Made by a program: the position numbers and the translations under genes | Notes under the pieces: model-generated | What the model saw: the letters and a program-made list of their open reading frames with translations, nothing else | Told to the model about the DNA's origin: nothing | Database searches by the model: none | NCBI RefSeq assembly: GCF_947487515.1 | Contig: NZ_CANKWO010000002.1 | Span: 62,001-126,000 of the forward strand | DNA from: an uncultured Litoreibacter sp. | GTDB taxonomy: Bacteria > Pseudomonadota > Alphaproteobacteria > Rhodobacterales > Rhodobacteraceae | Length of the DNA: 64,000 bases | Direction: 5' to 3' | In this document: in pieces, positions 52,214-60,519 of the stretch | Layout: each line of letters opens with the position of its first letter | How positions within the stretch are numbered: the stretch's first letter is position 1

Positions 52214-53059
52214 TTAATTGATATCCTGAACGTCCATCACCAAGGAATTCCAGTTGCGCTGGTTTTCGATGTCGTGCTCCAGCCCCTGCTCATCCGCGAT
52301 GGTAAAGCGTTTCACCGCCGGCGTTTTGCTGGTGGCTTGGTACAGCCAATAGGCTTCTGCCTTCAGCGCTTCATCAATGGGTTTGTCGATGGATTCATAT
52401 ACCATTTGCTTACAAGCATTGATCGAGTCCGCTGGGAACTTTGCGATCCGTTTGGCCAGCGTGTCCACATAGGCGTCGATCTCATCAGCCTCGAACGCTT
52501 TGTTGATGGTGCCCATGGCTTCGGCTTCATCCGCATCAAAATCCCGCGCGCTAAGGATGATTTCCAATGCGCGACCCAGACCCGTCTGACGTGCCATGCG
52601 CGACGCACCGCCAACACAGGGCAAGATACCCATGCCTACTTCCATTTGCATAAATTTGAATTTGCCACGCACAGCAAACCGCATGTCGAGCGCGAGCGCC
52701 AATTCATGCCCACCGCCCCGCGCGAAGCCTTCAAGTTTCGCAATGGTGGCTTGGGGCACTTTGCTGAGCCGTTCGCAGACGGATTGCAGATCGAGCAGCT
52801 GTGCTTCTTCGCGCGATACGGCCTCGGTGGACATATCCTTCAGCAATTCGGTGTCACAGTGACAGACCCAGATTTCGGGGTTGGCTGATTGAAAGATAAC
52901 AACTTTGGTTTCGCGATCCCGTTCCAGCCGCATTGCGAGGCTGTTCAAATCCGCCAGCATTTCTTGGCCTTGAACGTTAACGGTTCCAAAGTCAAAAGTG
53001 ACAGTTGCGACAGCGTCTTCTACTTTGACGTCGAAGGTTGTGAAGTTTTCGTATTTCAT
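52214..53059 (-). CDS. Enoyl-CoA hydratase/isomerase (crotonase) family protein
   Basis: A 281-residue crotonase-fold protein. The oxyanion-hole region is FARGGGHELALALDMRFA; the second conserved site reads GILPCVGGASRM, where ordinary hydratases have P-G-x-G-G. The acidic residue usually found there is not obvious, so the reaction may differ from simple hydration. AAGGA ten bases before the ATG. Confidence 0.87.
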   Translation of the reverse strand: MKYENFTTFDVKVEDAVATVTFDFGTVNVQGQEMLADLNSLAMRLERDRETKVVIFQSANPEIWVCHCDTELLKDMSTEAVSREEAQLLDLQSVCERLSKVPQATIAKLEGFARGGGHELALALDMRFAVRGKFKFMQMEVGMGILPCVGGASRMARQTGLGRALEIILSARDFDADEAEAMGTINKAFEADEIDAYVDTLAKRIAKFPADSINACKQMVYESIDKPIDEALKAEAYWLYQATSKTPAVKRFTIADEQGLEHDIENQRNWNSLVMDVQDIN

Positions 53060-53128
53060 TTGGGCGGTCCTTTCTTGGTCCCGCGCAAGATGTCTTGACG
53101 GGTTGGTTGAGTGTTCGTTTAGGTTGGC

Positions 53129-53917
53129 TTAGCTGAGCGCTTTGACCGCTTCTTTAATGCCGCGCATCACTTGCGCTGCATGATCTGCGTTTGAAGCCGC
53201 GGAATGGGGCGGTGCGAACTGCGCGCTGTCGTTGTCAAAATACTGGCCCGACGCATTTGCAAAAGACGCGCCAAGGGCTGCTTCGCGCAGGATGTCTGCG
53301 CCAATGCTCAGATCATTTCCTGCAACGCCAAAACCTTCTTTGACCATTTTGGACGCCAGTAAAGACCCTGGATTTACAGCGACGATAACGGGGCCATCAG
53401 GCAGTTCCTTTGCCATTTCGGCCGACCAAATCGTGATCGCCAGCTTACTTTGCGCATAGGCGGACATGTCATCAAGCGATTTGCGGCCCTGCAACGCCTC
53501 TAGATCAACAGGCGCTTGGGCTGCGGAGGACAGGTTCACAACACGTCCTTCCTTGGGAATAATGGGCAACAGCGCGCGCGTCAAAGCGTAGGGCGCAAAG
53601 GTGTTGACCATGAAGCGGGCGTCATATCCATCTGGCGTCTTTGGGTCGTTCAATTTAAGAACGCCCGCGTTGTTGATCACTGCATCCAGCCGTGTGTGAC
53701 TACTGCGAATGTTATCGGCCATGGAAACAACCTCGGACATCCGCGTCAGATCAGCCGAGTATGTTTCGCACGTGCCGCCTACTTCTTTAGCGGCAGCCTC
53801 CAATTTGGCTGCGCTACGCCCGTGCAACAAAAGGGTGTGCCCTTCTGCGGTCAAGGCTTTGGCAGTGACAAGGCCGATGCCGTCTGTTGCGCCAGTGATA
53901 AGGATAACTTTGGACAT
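53129..53917 (-). CDS. Short-chain dehydrogenase/reductase
   Basis: A 262-residue Rossmann enzyme from the ATG at 53917 (AAAGGGA upstream). It has the cofactor motif TGATDGIG, NNAG in AVINNAGVL, catalytic Ser in VVNLSSAAQ, and the Tyr-x3-Lys pair in AYAQSKLA. An Arg after the first helix-turn (HGRSAAK) favours NADP(H). The longer open frame upstream of 53917 is not part of the domain. Confidence 0.9.
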   Translation of the reverse strand: MSKVILITGATDGIGLVTAKALTAEGHTLLLHGRSAAKLEAAAKEVGGTCETYSADLTRMSEVVSMADNIRSSHTRLDAVINNAGVLKLNDPKTPDGYDARFMVNTFAPYALTRALLPIIPKEGRVVNLSSAAQAPVDLEALQGRKSLDDMSAYAQSKLAITIWSAEMAKELPDGPVIVAVNPGSLLASKMVKEGFGVAGNDLSIGADILREAALGASFANASGQYFDNDSAQFAPPHSAASNADHAAQVMRGIKEAVKALS

Positions 53918-53952
53918 ACTGGTCCCTTTCACGTTTTTGAAGGAGGCTTGAT

Positions 53953-54732
53953 TTAATAGCGCACCAAAGTGCGGCTCTCGATGCTTTTGCGGATTGTGTG
54001 ACAGTTCGGATCTTCGACCATGTCCAAAGCGCTGTGCCCGACAGAGGGCCGGCCTTGGTTGTCGTAGATGTTGAAGTAAACGACATCGTCTGGAGTCATT
54101 TTTGACATGTAGACCCATTCATGGTGCGAGTTTTCCGCCAATCCCATGATCTGCCCTTTGCGATCTGGGTAAATCAGATCGAGCAAAATCCAGTCTTCAT
54201 CATCCACGCTAGACGGACGAATGAATCCTAGCGGCGCGGAGTTGATTGTATCACCAACAGGACGCCAGACATTTATAAACGCATAATGACCCTTGGCCCA
54301 TTCTGCGGCTTTCTCTTCGCCCAAGATATCGATCAGCCGCTGCTCAGCGCCATCGACACTATAGTCGCTGTGGACATTTCGTGCGGGCTTACGCGCGGCG
54401 TTTGGATCATCTGTGCGCACGGTGTGATCGAATACCACGACTTCTTTCGCACTTACTTGATCGTTCAACAAGGCTGTCAATTCTCCGGTGTACACGTCTT
54501 CCCAAACTTAGTCCGCGTCAAAGCTTTGAACCGCAGTTGGACGCACGGCAAACCCTACTGAATCCGCTTCAAAACTGGCCTCAGTGCTTTGCTCCCGTTG
54601 ATCTGAAACCGCAACCACAATCGCGGCCAGTTCAGGCGAGATAAGGTTGCCGACGATGCCGCCTGCATCCAGCTCAAACGCTTGGCGTTCGGGCTTGTGA
54701 ACGTGGTAATTTACGGTCGCTGTTTGGGCCAT
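53953..54732 (-). pseudogene. CmcJ/NvfI-type oxygenase-like gene interrupted by TAA
   Basis: The frame starts at 54732 (AGGAG upstream; MAQTATVNYHVHKPE), runs to VQSFDAD, hits TAA at 54508-54510, and continues in the same frame as VWEDVYTGELTALLNDQ to 53953. The joined product of about 259 residues has the length and motifs of CmcJ/NvfI-family proteins: VVVFDHTVR, HSDYS, FINVWRP, and a C-terminal PSVGHSALD. A single base change explains the break. A GTG at 54495 could restart the larger part. Confidence 0.78.
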
Positions 54733-54831
54733 TGGATGCTCCTGCGTTTGCTGTTGATTATGACTTATCACTTCTAAAACCTATAAAAAGCAGGCCAAAA
54801 TAACTTCAGAATTCCGAAAAGGTATATAATA

Positions 54832-55746
54832 ATGGACATTCAAAGCCTGCGCCTATTTGTTTTGGCCGCGGAAACCCTGAACATCAGCGCCGCTGGACGT
54901 ACTCTTGGGTTTGCCCCAGCCGTCGCCAGTACACGGATTGCTAAGCTGGAACATTATGTGGGTGCAGAACTGCTACACCGTTCCACACGCAAAGTGTCTT
55001 TGTCGCTGGAAGGGCAAGAGTTCCTGCCCTACGCCCGCGAAATGATTGCGCAAGAAGAGGCCGCCCTCGCAGCACTAGGTGCAGGACAGGCGCAGATTAG
55101 GGGAACCCTGCGTTTTGCAGCCCCTAGCAGTTTTGCGCAGCTGTATATCGCACCGTTGGTGCCAGCCTTTATGGAAAAATACCCGGAATTGCGCTTGGAC
55201 CTGCACCTCTCAGATTCGCAATTTGATCTGATCGAAGGCAGCTACGATCTTGCCTTGCGCAATTCGGTTCTTGAAGACAGCAGCCTGACAGCGCGTAAAC
55301 TAGCGGATGACGAACGAATACTCTGCGCATCCCACGACTATCTCAAGGCATATGGAACGCCCCAACATCCCACCGAATTAAACACACATCGCTTGATCGC
55401 GTTTAGGAATTTGGAACCAATAGGACTAAGCAAACAAGACGAGGACACTGCCCATTTCGATCCAAGAAAATCTAAACACTGCATCATTTTGAACGATGGC
55501 CTGACCCAAAAACGCACCACCTGCGCGGGCGCTGGAATTTCCATAAACTCTCTCTGGCTGGTGCATGAAGAACTGGCAAACGGCTCGCTGCAACGTGTGC
55601 TGCCAGAATATGAAGTTACAGACAAACCAGCATTGTGGTTGATCTACCCTAAAAGCAACGTTGTTTCCGCTAAAGTTCGGGTATTCATGGATTTTTTAAT
55701 TGAAGAGATCGGCCAATCAAAAGCGTGGCTAGTCAACGAAAGCTGA
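54832..55746 (+). CDS. LysR-family transcriptional regulator
   Basis: A 304-residue regulator: the N-terminal HTH reads LNISAAGRTLGFAPAVASTRIAKL and the substrate-binding domain has the usual length. It is divergent from the CmcJ-like gene 99 bases away and probably controls the whole 51.1-54.7 kb minus-strand cluster. Confidence 0.92.
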   Translation: MDIQSLRLFVLAAETLNISAAGRTLGFAPAVASTRIAKLEHYVGAELLHRSTRKVSLSLEGQEFLPYAREMIAQEEAALAALGAGQAQIRGTLRFAAPSSFAQLYIAPLVPAFMEKYPELRLDLHLSDSQFDLIEGSYDLALRNSVLEDSSLTARKLADDERILCASHDYLKAYGTPQHPTELNTHRLIAFRNLEPIGLSKQDEDTAHFDPRKSKHCIILNDGLTQKRTTCAGAGISINSLWLVHEELANGSLQRVLPEYEVTDKPALWLIYPKSNVVSAKVRVFMDFLIEEIGQSKAWLVNES

Positions 55747-55777
55747 CATTGGCGGCGGTGCAGAAATTTAGTTCTAA

Positions 55778-55862
55778 GGGCTCACTGCCGCCATCAGATC
55801 GGTCGCAGCATGTTTGCTTGATGGACCGCATCCCCCCTCGGGAACGGCCCTAAGCGGACCTT
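55778..55862. repeat. Degenerate intergenic repeat
   Basis: GGGCTCACTGCCGCCATCAG ... CGGAACGGCC-like sequence ending in AAGCGGACCTT. It resembles 33245-33329 and more loosely the A and B repeats. The family is widely scattered in this window, always between genes. Confidence 0.6.
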
Positions 55863-55961
55863 CTCCGAGTGGGGTGATGTTGCGATGCAGCGTCTTCAAA
55901 GCAGACATTGCAAATTAAACACAGTCGTTACCGCCCGCTCTCACCAGGACCATATTTGCCT

Positions 55962-57197
55962 TCAGACTCCAAGTTTCGCCAGTTCTTCTAATTCAATCTC
56001 TTCGGCAATTCGGTTGCAGTGTTTTGATACGCGGTCCCTCAGAAGAGCTAGGCTCTGCATTTGTGCCGCAAGTTCAATATCGAGCGGCGTCTTGAACACC
56101 AGAACAGTGATTTGAAGAAGCGACTGCGCAGTCAGAATAGCTGGCGTATCCATTCCGTAGTTTGACGCGCCCGCTATCATGTGTCCCGGTCCACCTACAG
56201 TACTCAGCGTCCGAAAGGTTCCCGCGACACCCGCATGAACCTTGAAGCTGGACATTTTGTATTCTGGCGGAAGCGCCCCCCAGTCCACAGCCTTTTCCAG
56301 GTCTTGAAAGGTGGGTTTCTTGAGACCAAGGTATTCGGCGGCCCACCCGTAGGGTGACGCAAAAGGTTTTCCAAATTTGGCAATCAATGCATGATATTCG
56401 TCCTCAAGCTCTCGACCTTCTTCGTCCAGCTTGTCCCTGTCAAAGATCTCTCCACAAAAGCGAAACTCATTGGTGATGTTTGTTCTCATGCTGACGACAT
56501 CGTGCGCAAAATAGCGGCTCGCCGTATCATCGCCCGCTTGGTGGATGAAGTAAGCGACCACGTTCAATTCGTAGAGCGTTCGCCAACGCGCATAGGAACC
56601 ATCCGGCAAACCGTTCTCGATAAGGGTCAGTATCTCAAGCGTGGTTTGACATGCACGGATGTGAAGTGCTGAAACAGCCATCCGAGTTTCGATACCTTTT
56701 TTTGCTTTTGAGCGGCCAAGTCTATCCGCGTAGTCCTGTCCCCGTTCACGCGCGGCCACCAACATCATCCTGAGGGGATCGAGTCCCTTTTTCCATCTCT
56801 GGTCTAATCGGTCCTTGAAGTGGGCTTGCTCATGCATGTAGTCGATCTTGAGCCATTCCCAGTCATCCTTGAGTCGCTTCGCAACATCTTTTGCCGTCTT
56901 TTGCAGAGCGGTATCAACGACGTCGGGAAGCTCTTCAGTGAAACGTTCCATGGCTTCAAGGATTTCGTTTTGGTCTTCTTCTGTGAATGAGATATTGATT
57001 TGGCGTGGTGGACCTTCTTCGCCGTCATCCCAAACAAAACTACCCTCGTTGTCACCCATGACGTGGTCAACAAAAGCTTCAATCGCGGCTTTATCCGCCA
57101 CACCTTCTGCCCGAAGCTTCTTTTTCAGCTTCTTGCGCACCAACCGGCGAGGAAGCTCAGAAATCATGCCTTCAAGTTTCTTCTCAATCTTGCCCAT
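55962..57197 (-). CDS. DUF5677-like protein
   Basis: A 411-residue mostly helical protein, from the ATG at 57197 (MGKIEKKLEGMISELPRRL). Features typical of DUF5677 proteins are RACQTTLEILTLIENGLPDGSYARWRTLYEL in the middle, H-x2-G turns (YFIHQAGDD) and KVHAGVAG. Its function is not established; such genes are often found in defence-rich regions. Quoted stretches are contiguous pieces of one long conserved block spanning roughly residues 170-300. Confidence 0.75.
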   Translation of the reverse strand: MGKIEKKLEGMISELPRRLVRKKLKKKLRAEGVADKAAIEAFVDHVMGDNEGSFVWDDGEEGPPRQINISFTEEDQNEILEAMERFTEELPDVVDTALQKTAKDVAKRLKDDWEWLKIDYMHEQAHFKDRLDQRWKKGLDPLRMMLVAARERGQDYADRLGRSKAKKGIETRMAVSALHIRACQTTLEILTLIENGLPDGSYARWRTLYELNVVAYFIHQAGDDTASRYFAHDVVSMRTNITNEFRFCGEIFDRDKLDEEGRELEDEYHALIAKFGKPFASPYGWAAEYLGLKKPTFQDLEKAVDWGALPPEYKMSSFKVHAGVAGTFRTLSTVGGPGHMIAGASNYGMDTPAILTAQSLLQITVLVFKTPLDIELAAQMQSLALLRDRVSKHCNRIAEEIELEELAKLGV

Positions 57198-57288
57198 ACT
57201 CGCCCCATTTAATCCGGAGGTCATTCTAACATGGGAAAACCTGCCGTTCACTCGCTTCCAGACAGAGAGCCAAATACATGTCCGATGG

Positions 57289-57627
57289 CTATCTATCAAA
57301 CCGTCCCTTTGGTTTTCCCAGGCGTGGAGGAAGGGATCGCAGCTTGTGCGTGGTCTTAGGTTTAGGCTTTTTCAGCGGGTTGGGCTCTATCTCTCGCCGG
57401 CCTAGTTCGGTTATGCGATAGCCACGAGTTTCGAACCATTTGTTGATACCAGCCTCGATCATCCTCCAACCTTCAAGATCGGAAAGCGTTTTATTACCGA
57501 TACCGGGCGATAACTTGTTGCGAGAGACAAATATCAACTCCCCGTTACTGCGAGAACCCTCGAAGTCGCATTCTTCGCGTAGCTTTCGGAGTGCATCGAA
57601 GTGCCGCTTGGTAAGTTCGCGGTTCAT
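57289..57627 (-). CDS. Small hypothetical protein
   Basis: A 112-residue basic protein; the N-terminal half has a winged-helix-like pattern (KRHFDALRKLREECDF; GNKTLSDLEGWRMIEAG; YRITELGRREI), the C-terminus is Lys/Pro-rich. It may bind DNA. Its ribosome site is weak. It is on the same strand as the DUF5677 gene, 92 bases upstream of that gene's start. Confidence 0.6.
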   Translation of the reverse strand: MNRELTKRHFDALRKLREECDFEGSRSNGELIFVSRNKLSPGIGNKTLSDLEGWRMIEAGINKWFETRGYRITELGRREIEPNPLKKPKPKTTHKLRSLPPRLGKPKGRFDR

Positions 57628-57795
57628 CTCTAAACTCGCCCACTTTTTGAAAATGAATGTCGCAGAACGAACGTTAATGGAGCGCAGGCCCGCTGCAAAC
57701 TCACCGCATATCTCAAAGCCCCATTTCAGATTGAGCCGTTCTGGAAAGCATGGTTCGCGGGAGAATTTGGCTTCCGTTTCGTGCCCATGACCCGA

Positions 57796-58503
57796 CTAAA
57801 CGGCTACCAATTCAGCGATTTTTGTCGCGACTTCGGCCATCGTCTCTTCAGCGGTACTCAGACCGGCTCGGGAGGCGAGCAAGAGGCTAACCTTCTCAAG
57901 GTCTTCGTAGGTTGTTCCATGTGCAACCGGGATAAGCCGCTCGCGCCGAAGGAGTGCCGAAAGCTCTTTGTCTGCGACGCCTTCAGCGGGAAGGCGTTTT
58001 AGCATGGCTGGAGTCACCAGAACGATGCCGACACGCGAATTCACCAAACCTTTGTCGATAGCACGCATCATCGGCACACCTAGGCCAAGGTCTTTTTCGC
58101 TGAACCACACGCGGACACCCGATGCTTCAAGTAGATCATGCAATTCCTTTGCTGATCCCTGCCTGTCGTCCCACGCGTGGCAAAGAAACACGTCACGAAG
58201 GTCAGGCTGTGAGGCCGCTAGACTCTCTACGTTTTCTCGAACCGGCGTGAGTGTCCGTACTTGGGCTGGCGTGTAGACAACAGACGAACCAGCTCGCGAC
58301 CAGCGTGGCTTAGCAGTGCTATTACGCCCTCCGCCATCACTACGTCTGCTTCCAGATGATGAGTAGGATGGGGTTGAGTACGACGGGGTTGAGTAGGAAC
58401 TATATCCGCCATAGCCGCGAGACCTACCACCACGACACGCAGGACAATTCGCGGCCCCACTAGCAGTACGGTGGCCATTTCTTGGTGCTGTGCATTGTGC
58501 CAT
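57796..58503 (-). CDS. TIR-domain protein with zinc-ribbon-like N-terminus
   Basis: A 235-residue protein from the ATG at 58503; the ribosome site AAGGA ends six bases before it and leaves no room for the ATG at 58509. The N-terminus has a Cys/His cluster (AQCTAPRNGHRT, CPACRGG), then a Ser/Tyr/Gly-rich linker. From about residue 100 a TIR domain follows: DVFLCHAWDDRQG, VRVWFSEKDLGLG, GIVLVTPAML, with the Glu of KELSALL at the position of the TIR NADase Glu. Bacterial TIR proteins of this kind cleave NAD+ or make signalling nucleotides in anti-phage defence. Confidence 0.85.
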   Translation of the reverse strand: MAQCTAPRNGHRTASGAANCPACRGGRSRGYGGYSSYSTPSYSTPSYSSSGSRRSDGGGRNSTAKPRWSRAGSSVVYTPAQVRTLTPVRENVESLAASQPDLRDVFLCHAWDDRQGSAKELHDLLEASGVRVWFSEKDLGLGVPMMRAIDKGLVNSRVGIVLVTPAMLKRLPAEGVADKELSALLRRERLIPVAHGTTYEDLEKVSLLLASRAGLSTAEETMAEVATKIAELVAV

Positions 58504-58682
58504 GTTCATTCCTTATCTTATTAGACGCATAGAAGCTTCGGTCTATTCACTTCGACAAATATCTTTTCGTTAAACGACCGGAACAAGTAATAGGCTTTCT
58601 GGTCTGTTGATTGATATTTATGAAATTGGCCCCAATTTGGCAGGGCTAGATTAATTTGCATGGATCCGTCATTTACGGCCAA

Positions 58683-58961
58683 TCACCAAAAGCTCCGAGA
58701 CTTTGATTTGGCTGGCATCTTATCCGACTTCTGGCGATTGGCAGCCGTTTGCAGGGCCTGCAGGTTCCGCCTGCTATCGGATCCTCCTTTAGACGAAGGC
58801 TTGATGTGATCAACCTGCCAACCCATCGGGCTGTTTCTACCGTATGCAGCCTTGTAGATCACATTTCCCTTTGAATCTCTTCGATACTGATTGGGGTTTT
58901 TCCCGCGAACAGGTGCCGCTTTCCCCCAGACGTGTTCGATGTCGCTTTTCTTGATCGGCAT
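58683..58961 (-). CDS. HNH endonuclease
   Basis: A 92-residue protein from the ATG at 58961 (AAAGGAC upstream). The HNH core is GWQVDHIKPSSKGG, then SRRNLQALQTAANRQKSD (H, N and the third conserved position). No cysteine knuckles are seen. It may be a stand-alone defence nuclease or a partner of the genes beside it. Confidence 0.87.
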   Translation of the reverse strand: MPIKKSDIEHVWGKAAPVRGKNPNQYRRDSKGNVIYKAAYGRNSPMGWQVDHIKPSSKGGSDSRRNLQALQTAANRQKSDKMPAKSKSRSFW

Positions 58962-58983
58962 AACCGTTGTCCTTTTGTTTAAT

Positions 58984-59190
58984 TTAGCCTGTGTGGCACG
59001 CTTCGCAGCAATAGTAGCAACCATTCACCTGCGAATAATGTTTCTTGGCCTCTGCGACCGCACTTGCACAGCCCGCGAATTCGCCAAGGTAGATGCGGTT
59101 GGCAGTCTGTGGCAGCCATGAGCACCCTGTTGTGTGTACTTCATGGTCACCGTTGGATTGCTGGTTCTTGTTTACATAGTAGCTAGCCAT
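58984..59190 (-). CDS. Small Cys-rich conserved-looking protein
   Basis: A 68-residue protein with a strong AGGAG site. It contains EVHTTGCSWLP and a C-terminal GCYYCCEACH, which may bind zinc or iron. This type of small protein is seen next to nucleases and DUF2188 genes in other bacteria (from memory of family context, not a search); its function is unknown. Confidence 0.7.
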   Translation of the reverse strand: MASYYVNKNQQSNGDHEVHTTGCSWLPQTANRIYLGEFAGCASAVAEAKKHYSQVNGCYYCCEACHTG

Positions 59191-59251
59191 ATTTGGGCTC
59201 CTGCGTTCAGGGAGTTATTTGTATGAGGTGCAAACCTCATCTTGCTGCGTG

Positions 59252-59476
59252 TTAACCTTTGGGTGGGTAAGGATCATTGCCATGAGAGTCTCTGGCGCGG
59301 ATTTGACCATTGCGTCCATGAATAAGAAGCTCTGAGCCTTGATTTTGCGAGATGCTTCGTCCCGCATCAATTGCTTGCTGCTGTGTTGTATGGACCGATG
59401 TCGCCCGCTGGGCCCCAGCCCCGCGAACTGCCCATCCGTTTTCATGAGGTACAATATGCTGGTTTCGTTTCGGCAT
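59252..59476 (-). CDS. DUF2188 protein
   Basis: A 74-residue protein with the DUF2188 pattern: NQHIVPHENGWAVRGAGA, a helix AIDAGRSISQNQ, then ELLIHGRNGQIRARDSHGND. It has a good AAGGAAAGAAA site. The family has no established function; it recurs in stress- and defence-linked gene groups. It is the first gene of the minus-strand unit running to the TIR gene. Confidence 0.82.
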   Translation of the reverse strand: MPKRNQHIVPHENGWAVRGAGAQRATSVHTTQQQAIDAGRSISQNQGSELLIHGRNGQIRARDSHGNDPYPPKG

Positions 59477-59578
59477 TTTCTTTCCTTCTTTCAGTCTGAT
59501 CCAAGGTTTTCGAATCTCATGATTGGAAACTGCATGGTTAACGGAGAGTTGTCAATGTAAACGTCTCAATGTTTATAT

Positions 59579-59596
59579 TGCAAACATATGTTTGCA
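59579..59596. promoter_or_regulatory. 18-base perfect palindrome before XRE gene
   Basis: TGCAAACATATGTTTGCA lies 38 bases before the ATG of the XRE regulator, in the divergent promoter region shared with the DUF2188 unit. TTGACA starts four bases after it. It is the natural operator for the XRE protein and could control both directions. Confidence 0.55.
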
Positions 59597-59634
59597 TTGT
59601 TGACACGCTTGGGTTTCGAAGGGTAACAGTGTCT

Positions 59635-59991
59635 ATGTCCAGAAAAGCAATCTATATGGCCTTTGGAGACAACATGTCGTCCCGGCGAAAGCAGCTCAAT
59701 TTGACACAGAATGACCTAGCGACACGGACGGGTCTCTCACGTGCGTCGATAGCAAACATGGAGCGAGGCCACCAAAATGTCGCGCTTCATCACCTGTACG
59801 CTATAGCCTCGGCTCTAGATGTTGTGAGTGTTTCGGACTTGCTGCCTTCATTGAAAACAATTGCCAGAACTCAAGAGGAGGACGATATGTTGCCAACAAA
59901 CGAAGCCTTGTCGGATACAAGCAGGAGAAGCGTCAACGACTTGATTAGGAAAGCCCTGAAACAGGGTGACCAAAAGAGACAGGGACGATGA
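59635..59991 (+). CDS. XRE-family HTH regulator
   Basis: A 118-residue protein from the ATG at 59635: Cro/CI-type domain RRKQLNLTQNDLATRTGLSRASIANMERG, then a polar C-terminus. Its stop overlaps the ImmA/IrrE start (ATGA). XRE plus ImmA/IrrE pairs form protease-controlled switches in which the protease cleaves the repressor after a damage signal. Confidence 0.88.
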   Translation: MSRKAIYMAFGDNMSSRRKQLNLTQNDLATRTGLSRASIANMERGHQNVALHHLYAIASALDVVSVSDLLPSLKTIARTQEEDDMLPTNEALSDTSRRSVNDLIRKALKQGDQKRQGR

Positions 59992-60509
59992 CGCCCGATA
60001 GAAAACGGGCAAGAAACGCCGCGCAAATTGTGCTAGAGGAGTTCGGCATCAAACGCGTTCCAGTCCCTGTTGAGCGAATAATAAAATCTAAGAATATTAT
60101 GCTTGAGTATGCCCCGCTTGATGAAGAACTGTCTGGAATGGCATACACCCAAGATGGGATTTCAATTATTGGCATCAATGCGTTGCACCACCCAAACCGT
60201 CAGCGTTTTTCGGCGGCGCATGAGTTGGGGCATCACGTACTACATGCTGCAGAGATACAAAATACGGTTCATGTTTCCAAAGGGCTGCGCGCATTGAGGC
60301 GCGATCCCGTTTCTTCTCAAGGCAGCGACCCTTTGGAAATTGACGCTAATACATTTGCTTCGGAACTCTTAATGCCTGAAAATTTCTTACTCGAAGAAAT
60401 TGGGCCGGATGGCCTGGACATGGAAGACGAAACAAGTGTCGAAAAACTGGCAAAAAGGTTCCGAGTTAGTGTTGCTGCAATGAAGTTCCGCCTGGGAGGT
60501 TTGATTTGA
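59988..60509 (+). CDS. ImmA/IrrE-family metallopeptidase
   Basis: A 173-residue protein with the zinc-protease motif HELGHHVLH (H-E-x-x-H) near residue 76 and the third-ligand region IDANTFASELLMPE. The typical ImmA/IrrE length and ending are present. It is coupled to the XRE gene, its presumed substrate. It is followed after ten bases by an exonuclease gene. Confidence 0.9.
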   Translation: MTPDRKRARNAAQIVLEEFGIKRVPVPVERIIKSKNIMLEYAPLDEELSGMAYTQDGISIIGINALHHPNRQRFSAAHELGHHVLHAAEIQNTVHVSKGLRALRRDPVSSQGSDPLEIDANTFASELLMPENFLLEEIGPDGLDMEDETSVEKLAKRFRVSVAAMKFRLGGLI

Positions 60510-60519
60510 GGTAGTTTTT

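Noticed and set aside
32979-54510. Genome-wide recoding of TAA suggested by three in-frame TAA stops
   Set aside because: All other genes in the window use TAA as a normal stop, and the three interrupted genes lie in decaying or mobile contexts; independent nonsense mutations are simpler.
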